Of a DNA stretch of 64,000 bases, positions 23,401 through 34,800 are shown in pieces. The DNA comes from Spinacia oleracea (lineage: Eukaryota > Streptophyta > Magnoliopsida > Caryophyllales > Amaranthaceae), in contig NC_079488.1 of assembly GCF_020520425.1 (NCBI RefSeq), forward strand, positions 87,215,285 through 87,279,284, given 5' to 3'. Positions within the stretch are counted from its first letter, which is position 1; every line of letters starts with the position of its first letter. The position numbers and the translations under genes are program-made. The notes beneath the pieces were generated by a model that was not told the origin of the DNA, did not search any database, and saw nothing but the letters and a program-made list of their open reading frames with translations.

Positions 23401-26159
23401 TCTTTGTCTGTGTCTGTGTCTGTGTCTGTGTCTAATTCATCTTTCTCATGTTTCTTACCTGATTTTTGTTGGGTGAACAAATTATTCCGATTTTGATTGA
23501 TTTATCTGTTATTAATTTCTGGAATCAACTCAAGTATAATCAATTTGATGGAAAAGAAAAAGGATGCGCCGGTTTTTGTGAATTTATGGGTGTTTTCGTG
23601 TTCGTCGGAACAAACCCCGATCTACCACCGCCGCCTAAGCCCGTTCCTGCTTCCTACTTCTCCCCTCATTCCTCGTTGCTCACTGCCTCACCAACCGGAA
23701 TCGACGCCCGGAGGCTACCAACGATCTTTGATTGCCATTGTTATACAGAAGTATACAGAAAGGAAAAAGCAAAACCGGAATAGCTGATAGGAAGGGTATC
23801 TTTAATTGCAATTGTTATCAATTTTCTGTAATTATACATAATAATTGGGTTCATTATGCATTGTTTTTCTCAGAATTCAATTTATATTCCATGTGAAATT
23901 TGTTTTTGATTCTTGAGTTTCAGTTGTCCATCGCATAACAATATAGCATACTGTTTGTTAAAATGTCAACCAGGCTGCAATCTGAGTATTTTGTTCTAAT
24001 GGGTCGATTCTTATTTCTTAGTTTAAACTTTTGTGACTGGACCAGATTCATGAAGGTGATCTAAATTAATCCGCTATGTTGTTGCAGGCTCTCCTGAAAT
24101 GCAAGTATACTCGGTTATACCATTAGAGGGTTTCTCACCCAATGAACTTCAGGTTGGCGGTAATGTCCTTCATGTTTAGAAGATGTAGTTTCCTATAGAT
24201 TTTCTATTAGCCTGTGATAGTTGAGTAACCTGTGAATTGAATTATGAAAGTAGAACAACTGTGCTATTTCCTTTTTGTTTTGTGCATTATGAGTTCCTTA
24301 ATCCTAAATTCCCTAAATTCCATGGTCATTGCTAAAGGGGAATCAAAGGGTTTGGTGGATATTACTGTTCTAAGCTCGAGTTCTAGAAAGGTCCATAATG
24401 ACGCATGCTTGACTTGTAGTATATTGACTGGTTATCATTTTTTACTTATATTATAGAGATGTACTGAATAAGGTTCTGTTATTTTGCACGTTTAAAACCA
24501 TGATGAATCCTTTTCAGAAAACATAAAATATGTCAACTCAGTGAAGGCCGGTTTGGAACAAAATATGTCAACTCAAAAGAAACTCAAGGTATTCTTTCAC
24601 ATTGGCGTTGTTTGAATAATTTGTGTTAATAGAAATGAAGTATGTGGATGCACCAGGCTGCAATGTATGAACAAGTCACTGCAATGTCTTTTGTTAATTC
24701 TTTAGTGGCAATAACTGAATAAAATACTGAAAACAACTGTCATTTGTTTGTTTCAGCCCTCCATAGCTGTTGTACTAGGCTTCATTGGGCTGGGATGATC
24801 CTTGATTACTTTGGTGGGTAACATAATCAATAGTGTTGGCTGAAATGGACTCTTAGTAATATCTTAGGTTTAGAATGAGGATAGTGTTCCTAGACTTTTC
24901 AAAAATATGAATGACATATTGTGGATGACTTTATTGGTTAGTTTCCTCTTTTTTCAAACTTGTGTGAGGGTAGAAATTTCTCCCAGCTGCGTTAGTATGT
25001 GTTTTAGCGTGCTTTGGGTATTGTCGTCAGAAACTTCAGTGCAGTTGGGTATTTTTTTTTTTCTGTGCAAATTAGTCACGACAACCTTACTGCTTATTTT
25101 AAGTTGGTAGTTTCCTTTCATCAATCATTGTTCTTTTGTAGGGAATTCATGATTAATATTACCCTTTAAATAAGCTTTTTCCTATTAAAACGTTTCAGAT
25201 AGTGCTCATGTGGAAGAATGCCATTAATATACCGGGATGATATTGTAAACTTTGCTTGGGAATTGGTCAATGATTATCTATTACTATGACTATTTTTTGG
25301 TCATGGGGTGCCTTGATCGCGTGTTTGCTGGAATGGTGAGTGGTACCTCTCAATTGTTCCACGACTGGTATGTCTCTATCAACAAGCTCAAATAGGTTTA
25401 CTTTTGTATGACTGTACGTCAGTACACACCTGAAATGATTATTAATGTTACTTACTTTGTACTACATGTCATTGTTTGTATGTCGTAGCTTGATGGTTTC
25501 TGCTTGTCGTTGTATGCACTCAGGGAACTGGAGTTCTGCGCAGACATTTTCAAATGCCTGTAGAGTTCTTTTGCATGATAGATTGCATTTTCTAGATCGT
25601 ATGCTATAGTATCGACAAAAGTATTATAGTTAGAAAAGTTGATGGTCGTGTTATGTTCCATGAGGATTTAGCACCTTAGTAATGGAAACTCAGCGAGAAG
25701 CAACCGCAATGACCACCACTACTTGCGGATGGTCACAAGGGGTCAGTTTCTCAGTCGCTTGCTTCTTAAAATTTTGTTTTTTCTATGTTTTTCTTTTGGG
25801 TTTCTCCTTAAATTTATTTTGCTTAATTTCCCGGCTGCGTAAATGCTATAAACATATATTGCTTCATTGAAGTTAGAACAGGAAGTTTAGATTTTGAATA
25901 CGGAGTACTTTCAAAGAGGTTTACAGTCCTAAATAATATCAAATCAAAATATTAATTTGTATTCTTACTTATGTTTCAAAGAAATTCGCATGACATCATT
26001 CCAGGAATAGTGTCTTTTGTCTCCTTTAATCCAACTCCTTGTAGATACTTGTTTTAATGCATAACACAAAAGAAATTGCTATAATTTCTCTGTAAGTGCT
26101 TACTCTAATGTTGATTGCAGTAGCTCACTAATTCATGCATAAACTCTAACAGAGTTTCT
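23401..26159 (+). other. Low-coding stretch upstream of gene-like pieces
   Basis: AT-rich DNA with T-rich runs before AG dinucleotides on the plus strand, which looks like intron sequence of a plus-strand transcript. Short open patches exist (for example METQREATAMTTTTCGWSQG at 25682), but none is recognisable and frames close quickly. I could not assemble a gene. Confidence 0.35.
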
Positions 26160-26493
26160 GTTACTTTCAGCCATGGTGTCTCCGACTTGCATCAAAGCCG
26201 AAACTTTTTGCCATTTTGGCGCAAAAAGAACAAGGTCTGGAATTCAATTCTTTCCTGACTCAATTTATCCTCACTTTCCTAACGCATTTACACTATTGAT
26301 TGGGTGTTTTCCCCCCTGAATTGGAGGCACAAATGCTAGATAGAGTCCATTGTTTAATATAACTCAAACCCCTCTCTGATCTCTCCTATATAACTCAAAA
26401 CCCAAGTCACTGTCACAATTCTCATTATTATTTGATGGGCATGCACGTCATACACAAGGGAACTGTCCTAAGTAAAGATTTCATGTTTTCAGG

Positions 26494-26740
26494 TACATTT
26501 TGATGATGTTCAACAAGCTCGGTATCTGCAGCACCCGAGGAAAACTAAAGAGCCTGGTGCGTTCTCTTCCATATTCATGTCTTGTATTGTCTTCAAGCTT
26601 TTATTTATCACTGAAGGCCATGTAACTGACATGCCTGTTTTTTTATTTTACCTCCTGTGCAGGATGATAATACGAGCAGGAAAGGCCTTGCTGAAATTTA
26701 CGATGTCATATCACTTTCAGGAATGCATTGTTTAAGCTTG
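26494..26740 (+). pseudogene. Fragments resembling MPP10 (U3 snoRNP protein)
   Basis: Two exon-like blocks read VHFDDVQQARYLQHPRKTKE (from the AG at about 26493) and DDNTSRKGLAEIYD (from the AG at about 26663). From memory plant MPP10 has a RFDDVQRAPxLPxK...KELDExKSKKGLAEVYE segment, which matches in order and spacing. The junction is out of phase: codons ending KE are followed by one base too many to keep the second block in frame, and the second block soon meets stops. A weaker patch at 26171-26234 (PWCLRLASKPKLFAILAQ) may correspond to the preceding MPP10 region. Best read as a decayed or captured fragment, not a working gene. A protein alignment would settle it. Confidence 0.45.
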
Positions 26741-26814
26741 AGACAGTAAGGAAACTGGTTAAGCATATGATGCAATCGAAAAGTCTCATACTTTCAAAGA
26801 ATTTAATGAGAGCA

Positions 26815-26904
26815 GGCAGGAGCTCTTGTGCTCTTCCAGAAGATGCACAAGCTTGAGATAAAGCCGAATGTGGGGACCTTTTTGGCTATTTTAAATGCTT
26901 GCAG
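26815..26904 (+). pseudogene. Single PPR-motif fragment
   Basis: Frame with [20 protein letters not shown] and then FLAILNAC, ended by a GT-like donor at about 26904. This is a canonical pentatricopeptide repeat, and the KPNV-TF-AILNACS text resembles the C-terminal PPRs of plastid GUN1-like proteins as I remember them. No neighbouring PPR units are found; a lone PPR next to MPP10-like text points to unrelated pieces placed side by side. Confidence 0.45.
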
Positions 26905-29060
26905 GTATCTCCCTCTCTTTCACTGAATTTATCTTTATTTTTTAAAGTACAAGCATGAAACTTTGAGGTGAATGACTGAAGGGTGAGTTGCTTATCAAAA
27001 GTTTAACTGACAAGACAACATTATGTAGTATCTCTGCGTTGCTTGACAAGGGTAATGAATTAGGACCCTATCACTGTATAGTTGGGAGTTGGAGCTGCAA
27101 GACTTGCCATTCAAAAATCCCAACAGGGGAAAAAATATCCCGCATATAACTGGAGTGATTGTGAAAAGGAAAATAAACTGCAGTGGTTTCTTGTTGATTT
27201 GATTTGATGATTATGAATTTGAATCTTCTGCAATTGATTAATTATATTGCTTACTGACTTTTTTATTTTTTAATGCAGTGGTATAAATGGCTCCTAAAAA
27301 ATCAAAGTGTCCACTTTAGTAGTGGAGTTTGCTTGTTGAACCAGATTTGTCATCATATTGGTCGTTGGGGATTGATTAATGCCCTTGTTGTTGAATGATG
27401 CTACGGTCTTTGATGTTGTTTGAATTATTTGTGCCGATATTTTGACAGAGTTTTTGTGGCTGATAGATATATATATATGTCTATTTTTTTGGATTTTTTG
27501 CCGTATCCTTGCCGTATCCTTGCCGTACCCGTTTATTGAAATTTTAATTTTGCCGTTTCTGGTCCCCGTACCCGTCCAGGTATTTGACCCCGTAGTCCCG
27601 TACCCGTTTCTGTGTTACATAGGTCATATATATGGTCAAATGGCTTTCTTATAAGGTTATGATACCAAGATAGATTAAGAGTGTATCGATTTCACTATGG
27701 CTCGTAGAATGTTACATCTTGTTTTTCAGCAGGGATATTTTTAAGATTATGCCTTATTCTTAATAAGCAATAAGTTCCCTTTGTTCATACCCCCGTATTG
27801 TTTAATCTTTTTGCTTCATTTCAGGTATAAGGTATTTCTTTACTCTTGTGCGCTTATCTTCAATAACTCTCTAATTACACTGACTCAGAGGTAATCTGTG
27901 AAAAATTCCTCCTTTACTCTTGGTGTTTTACGGTGGTTGGGACTGTTGTAGTTTTCATGGGTATATGCTGATGCTGGTATTCTTTTCAGGTGCTTGAGAG
28001 TGTTTGTATTAGGGTGTTGTGAGGCTGTGCCGTGGGTGCATTCTGTCTGTATTGGCTCTTGAGTCTTTAGTATTTTTAATTTTCTCTTTTCTACGTCTCT
28101 CTCTGCTTTTCCTCTGTTTTGTTTTCCACTCTGCAGGGTGAGGCAGCAAGTTTGACGCAGTCAAAATAGCAAAGTAAGGGCATCCTGTATATTTTACAAG
28201 AGGTATGTTTCTTTGAAATTGGATTTGAATAATGTATTGTTTCATGCTCAGGTTTTAGGCACCAATTAGGTGGGCATCCTGTCCATTCCACTAACTAAGT
28301 AATTTTTATTCAGGTTAACTGAACGAATTAGGCAGCATGGGCACTTGAACTCGAAGATTCCCCACGCGACTCTAGAACGAGAAATGCTCAACTTAAGTAT
28401 TGCAATTGAGTTTATGTAAAGGTGGAAGTACATATTTTTGAACAACTTGTAGCAATATCTTTTGTAATAAGTCCATGTTGATAGGAAGAACCGAAGAAGC
28501 CATTACTTGCTTGTCTTTTGTGAACTAAGTGTACAATAACATTAGATTTTTATATATTTTATATTTTATAGTACAATCGTAGACATGTACATTCTAGTCT
28601 AAAAATTATATTCGATTTTATTTATTTACAATCGTGGGCATATACAGTACAATCTAACAATCATATTCGATTTTAAATAACATCTATTTTACGATACAAT
28701 CGTATATAGTACAGTCTAACAATGATATATAACTTCCATTTTTTCTTTTTAACAATTTTAATGAATATAAGTAGTGCTTCTAAATCATAATTTATAAAGT
28801 ATTTAAAAATTTCAATAAAAATGGAAATTATATATAAGTGTTAGATAGTATTGTATATATCTAAGATTGTACCGTAAAATAGATATTATATAAAATCAAC
28901 TGTAATTGTTAGACTGTACTGTATAGGTTTGCGATTGTACTTTGAAATAGAAAATATATAAAAGTATTGTACTTTGAAATAGAAAATATATAAAAGTATT
29001 CCTAATCTCCCTTGTGCAAAATGTGCAATGAGATGCAACATGCAAGTATAATCTCCCTTG
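26905..29060. other. No gene recognised
   Basis: Intron-like T-rich DNA on the plus strand to about 28.5 kb. At 27495-27620 there is a run of imperfect CCGTACCCGT / CCGTATCCTTG units ending in TGTTACATAG, a common dispersed plant repeat. From 28550 to 29000 the phrases 'tacaatcg' and 'agtctaacaat' recur every 50-70 bp as a loose AT-rich repeat. Confidence 0.4.
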
Positions 29061-29069
29061 TTTATCGAG

Positions 29070-29891
29070 CAGTCGCTCGTCGCGCTTTCAATTCGTTTTC
29101 CGATTCCGGAATTTGTTTCCGATTCGAACAATATTTACGTTTCCGATAATATTTCTGATTCCGATAATATTATTCGATTTTGACAATATTTTCAATTCCG
29201 ATAATATTTCCATTTTCGGCAATATTTCGATTCCGGCAATATTTCTATTTCCGATAATATTTTTCGATATGAATCATATTTCCGTTTCCAACAATATCTT
29301 CGACTGGGATAATATTTATATTTTCGTTATGAACCATATTTCCGTTTCCGACAATTCTTCATTTCCGGAATATTCTTTTCTTTGTTTTTTGACGATTTCA
29401 GCTCCCACTGGAACCTAGATCCATTATCTCCGAATGACCATAAATAGAGTACTATAATGAATATTATATTCACCAAGTGTGTCTTGGCCTAGTGAAAAGG
29501 ATTCCACCTTCCAACCAAAAGGTTGGGGGTTCAATCCCCACTAGGGGCACTTTGAGGGAGGATTCCCCTTATCACTCCCCCCACTCTCAAAGTGTCTAGC
29601 CTGCTAACCCGGGCGGGTTAACCCGTGCGACCCGGTAGGGCTATTCATCTTACCTTGCAAAAAAAAAATGAATATTATATTCACTTAAATACTTGATCCG
29701 TTCACGCACTATTTGTAAGCTGTGGATTAATATTTTTAATTCCACTTGAACTGAAGCGGCTTCTAGCTAGGCATTCAGATCACTTGATCTTACTGAATTA
29801 TTAACTTGTTAATTAATAGTGAACCGCATTTATTAGACTTAGCATTAAACGCAATAAATGCAAACCTGGACCAAGGGCATTATATCCTTCA
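29070..29891 (-). mobile_element. Partial, old LTR of the TTCCG-rich Copia-like family
   Basis: Fossil. The segment matches part of the 1.39-kb LTR found at 30485 and 39554, including the TTCCG/AATATT array, the block GCTCCCACTGGAACCTAGAT and the terminal phrase GGGCATTATATCCTTCA. It is clearly diverged from the young copies, so it is older, and only part of the LTR is present. It is interrupted by a SINE. Confidence 0.75.
29474..29667 (+). mobile_element. tRNA-derived SINE inside the old LTR
   Basis: 194 bp with an A-box-like TTGGCCTAGTG near the start, a B-box GGTTCAATCCC at about 29529, a body ending in TTACCTTGC and an A-tail. A perfect 17-bp target duplication ATGAATATTATATTCAC flanks it (29457-29473 and 29668-29684), as expected for LINE-assisted integration. 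It looks full length and postdates the LTR. Confidence 0.92.
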
Positions 29892-30484
29892 GAAAATGCT
29901 CCTAGCACATTAATTATTCTGTATGTTATTGGGGAAAAAATCTCTTCAGTGACGTTTCATTTCGTGGAAGATATTATACACTTTCGGGAATAATCTTGGC
30001 GGAAACTTGAACAACTGACACTCACCATTGACATGTCTATAAAGACCTACAACAAAACAAAAGCAATAAACCTATGACAACAATTGGTGAGGAGTAGAAT
30101 TTCATTTATTCATTCATACCCCTCATAGAGGTTTATTTTGAATTCGGTATAAACTACCAGTGAACACTTGATTGACGGTACCACAATGCACAACATGATC
30201 CCCGAAGCGATCTATGATTTTGGATGGACATCAAGGACAAGTATGGGTCGCTTGGATCAGATTCGGATCGGGTCATTTTGGATCACTTTCACTTCGGATT
30301 GGTTTAGGATATTCGGTTCGAATCAGTTGCGGGTTGATTCAAATTTCACAATTATTCGGTTCGAATTACTTCGATTCCAAATGAAGATTGGTTCAGATTA
30401 ATTTCATTCAGGCCTATTTAGATATTGGGACATTTTTTCATTTGTTTATATTGTAGATTATATAAACTATATAATAGATAGTAT
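29892..30484. other. Repeat-like DNA, no gene
   Basis: Includes GGTTCGAATCAGTTGCGGG-type 'name-like' repeats at 30240-30400 and, at 30420-30484, one unit of an AT-rich array (ATTGTAGATTATATAAACTA) that resumes after the big retroelement at 40940-41165. Confidence 0.45.
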
Positions 30485-31870
30485 TGTTAGGTTATGATAC
30501 ATATGACATTACATAGATCATGCGGAAACAACCATTAACCCAGGACAACATATTATTTACACATAATCATATAGCATAATTTAGATGCATACTCTTTGTT
30601 GCGTGCCCTCCCTAGCTGCGCCCGAACCGAACAAGAACAAGTCTTTAGGACTCCAAGTGTCGTCCCTCCGTAGATAGTCCACAGCACGTCCGGATCCGCC
30701 TTAAGATTGACCAACTAGAATCGCCCTTAAGGTACTAGAAAATTTCGGCACTTTATGAGCAAGATGTGTGTTTTAATTTTCTCTCAAAAAAACTCACTTT
30801 TGAATACTTTGAAACTTGTGTATAAATTATGACCCCTAGGCCTTTATTTATAGAGTTATGGAAAAGGAATCGTAATCCTAGTAGGATACGAATTAATTGA
30901 AATTAGAATCCTACATGAATTCTATTTAATTAATTTATCCAATTAGGAATAGAAATTTAATCATACACTGACTCTTGTAGATTCAGGAATCACGCATGAG
31001 CACAAACTCACACACACACGGCAGCCACAAGGGCTGCCCATGCGCGTGCGAGCAGCAGCCCACGCAGCGCGGCCCACGCATCCGTGGCCCTTGGCGCGCG
31101 CTGGGCCTGCCTTGCGGTAGGCCTGGGCGCTGCCTTGGCTGGGCTTGTGGCGCGCATGCTTGCTGGGCGATGGCCCCGGCTTCGTGCTGGGCCTTCGTCC
31201 GGCAAGCCTCGTCCGATGCTAATTCGTACGATACGCTTCCGATTAAATTTCCAGTTCCGGAATTTATTTCCGATACGAACAATATTTAATATTTCCGATT
31301 CCGGAATTAATTTCCGTTTCGAACAAATATTTAATATTTCTGTTTCCGGAATTATTTTCCGATTCCGGTAATATTTCCGATTCTGACAATATTTCCGTTT
31401 CCGGCAATATTTCCGATTCTGGTAATATTTCCATTTCCAATAATATTTTCCGATACGTACCATGTTTCCGTTTCCGGCAACATCTACGACTTGGATAATA
31501 TTCATATTTCCGATACGATCCATATTTCCGTTTCCGGCAATATCATCGTTTCCGGAGTATTCATTTCTTGCCTGTGACGATCTTAGCTCCCACTGAAACC
31601 AAGATCCGTCGGTTCCGAATATTCATAGATGGAGTATTTAATGCCATTAAATACTTGATCCGTTTACGTACTATTTGTGTGACCCTACGGGTTCAGTCAA
31701 GAGTAAGCTGTGGATTAATATCATTAATTCCACTTGAACTGAAGCGGCCTCTAGCTAGGCATTCAGCTCACTTGATCTCACTGAATTATTAACTTGTTAA
31801 TTAATACTGAACCGCATTTATTAGACTTAACATAGAATGCATACTTGGACCAAGGGCATTATTTCCTTCA
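30485..31870 (-). repeat. LTR (downstream copy in element orientation)
   Basis: Parts visible, read on the minus strand: TGAAGGAAATAATGCCCTTG start, a TTCCG/AATATT array (31250-31560), a GC-rich block (31010-31215), a TATA box (CTCTATAAATAAAGG, about 30843-30858) and an end CATAACCTAACA. The TATA box marks the U3/R border, so U3 is about 1 kb and holds both the array and the GC-rich block. Confidence 0.88.
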
Positions 31871-34800
31871 GTCTCCCACTTGTCCTTAGGGACAAGTGTG
31901 CATTTCCTAATTCCTTTGTCGCTCGATGCTTGCTCTTGAACATAAGGTAAGAGTTGTCATCCTTATTATGTCCAGAGGTGTTCCTCGGTTTCAGAGTTCA
32001 ACTGATCAAATAAACAGATAATCATAGCCTATGATTCATCCGAGCACGGCCATGCATTTCACAGTTTCTAGCTCTCCGAGTGGCCTTGTACAACTTTTAA
32101 GCATCTCATCCCGATTTATGGGAGGACAATCCCAATCTTGCGATCTTGAGATTAGACTTCGTTTGATAGGTGATTACCTGAGCGTTGCCTTTATAGCCTC
32201 CTTTTACGGTGCGACGGTTGGTCAACGTCAAAGCAACCAGTTCTCAAACAAGTAATCTCAAATCACTCAGGTATTGAGGATTTAGTGTCTAATAATTTAA
32301 TGAAATTTACTCATGACAGATTTTCATCTCTTACAGTAAAGTTTCATAGGTCTTGTCCGATACTAGTCTTCCCAAAGTAAGTATCTATGCAAATGATTAT
32401 GACATTGCCATGTCCACATAGTTCAAGAAACAGAACTACTAGTCATCTTGCATTCTAATCGTCTAACGTTTTCTATGCGTCCAATTTTACAGAAAACTCC
32501 GACTAGGGACCATTTTCAACCTTTGACATTCAAGTTCACTTGATAGACATTTCTTAGTCACAGGACTGGTCCTGACAGTCTATCTTGAATATATCGTCAA
32601 ATTGAAGGGACTCATCATTTAATACTAAACCAAGATTAAATGGAATATGAAAATACATTTCATATATGATAAATGTTCAACCCAAATGTTTTATAACCAT
32701 GGGCCTCAAACCCATCTTCTAAAACAATTCATGGAATTCAAAGCTATGCTTGATTTCCAGTGCTACAATGTGAGTGTTGCTTCTCACTTGTTGCATAGGT
32801 TTAGTTATCATGCCTTGCCAATCTTAATATCCTTTTCATCGAATGTTCTTCGAGATATGATGATAAGATCTTTTCGAGTTTGTGATCCAGTCTTTCTCGC
32901 TACAATGGTGATTCGACGCATTTCTCAATGAAGAACCATCAAGTTAGCAGACCTTTTTCTTGCTTCAAGAGTGGTTCTACGCATTTTTCAATGAAGAACT
33001 ATCAAGCCAGCAGATAGGTGATCTTCCCAAGTTCAGTGAAGAACTCTTTAACATAAACAACCCTGTTTTATTGCTTCTTAGGCAATAAGTATTTTTACTT
33101 CAACTGTTTAGGTTGCTAGTGATGCTTTGTTTGGATTTGCTTATCCAAGCAGTTCACAGATATGTGGAAGACTTTCCAGCTGTATCTTAGAACATAGAAA
33201 TTAATATTTTAATTTCCCACGCAACAACTCATGGTCTCCAATCCATGTTGAAACACGATGCTCTTTAGCTTGTCCTTGTCAATGGTTAACTCCAAAGGGT
33301 CTTGCTTGATCCTTTGCCAGTGTTTATGCGTGTAGCATCAATATTTAGCATATCTTTATTTCCTTGAATCAAGAACTATTCCTATGTACCTTTTCAAGTA
33401 CCATAAGTGTTCTTGATCTCATTCTAGTTGATCTTCACTTAGATCAATAGAGATTGGTATATGTTCGTCATGCCTAAAGTCATACGATACGTTTTTGGCG
33501 ATCCTCATATTATATCATACATGATAAATTCTTTTGCAGAATAATTCCCAATTGAATTCTATTCATGTAACTTTAGCTTATCTAGTTTCAGTAGATACTA
33601 AATTCAGCTAAATTCTTTGACATATAATATAGGTTAAGAATCTCATTTAGACTCTTTGATGTTTAACTTAGTAAATGCTTATACATAGTTCAAACATCCT
33701 TTACTTAGATTTATTCATATGGGTCGAATATCTCCAATGGAGTCTTTCGTGTTTGATTTAGTAAATGCCATTACTTAATCCAAAACAATATTATAAGATC
33801 TTTGTAAACAGATCTTAATACCCAGTATGTACTAAGTTTCGCCATGGTCCATTATTGATGAATAATTTCAAATCTAAGTCATTAGCATTTGAATGTTATT
33901 TCACAATAGAGAGATATGTGTGTGATACACATAGGACCAATTAAGTTATTATGTACTCCCACTAAACTTCTTATATATCTATAAGAATCATGTACATTTT
34001 ATGAAACTAAAATACTTATTAGCTTCACTAAAATACAGTTCTAATTCCCAATTGCTTGCTTAAATCTGGACTTAGATTTCATAAGCTAGCTTTCCTTTTC
34101 AAGCATTTATTTGGATCCACAAATCCTATGACATACCATGTGCATAGTTTATTCCAACATTTGAGTGAGGAATACGTTTTGTCATCCAATTGCTATATGT
34201 ACCAATATGCAATCTTTGCTTGAATTATAGACTTGAGCATTACGATTATGCATGAGGTTTCAACACAATCCACATCGTGAATTTGCTTGTAACTTTTAGC
34301 AACTAATCTAGCTTTGTGTGTGAACACAATTTTATGTTTGATGGTTTTTATCCTTAAAACAATCTTTGCAACCAATAGGTGTGAAACTATTCTTGCAAAT
34401 CAACAAAATCTCAATTTTGTCATCAAAACATTGAGTATGTTTTATGGCCTCTAACCATTTAAAACATTTGAGTCTATATATGGCCTCTAACCATTTTAGG
34501 GAATCTGGGTTTCGTCATAGCTTTCTAACAGGTCACAAACTCATTAATCTACATGATAATAGTTTGACTGTAAGTTGTAGGTTTCTTCACTATCTAATAG
34601 AAGAATTGCATAGTTTCAGTGAACTGAACTCCATGTTTCTTCACTATAGAAGAATCTCATAGTTTCAGTGATTTGAACTCTATGCCTACTTGGGTATAGA
34701 ACATCAAACAACAGAATATCAATAGCCACTTAAAAGTCCTTTGAATATTCTGTTCTCCTTGAAGCACTTGTAAAGTCTTCTAAGAGAAGTCTATTCTTTA

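Noticed and set aside
28550-29000. Loose repeats considered as a possible CRISPR-like or satellite array
   Set aside because: Units vary in length and sequence, spacers are not distinct, and the DNA is plant nuclear; it is just an AT-rich degenerate repeat.
29529-29545. B-box at the SINE considered as a tRNA gene
   Set aside because: There is no cloverleaf or acceptor stem, and the flanking 17-bp target duplication shows a SINE.
30983-31523. Frames of 95-171 aa in the LTR, repeated at 40052-40592 and 45954-46572
   Set aside because: They recur because they are parts of the same LTR. The text comes from the GC-rich block and the TTCCG array and matches no protein.
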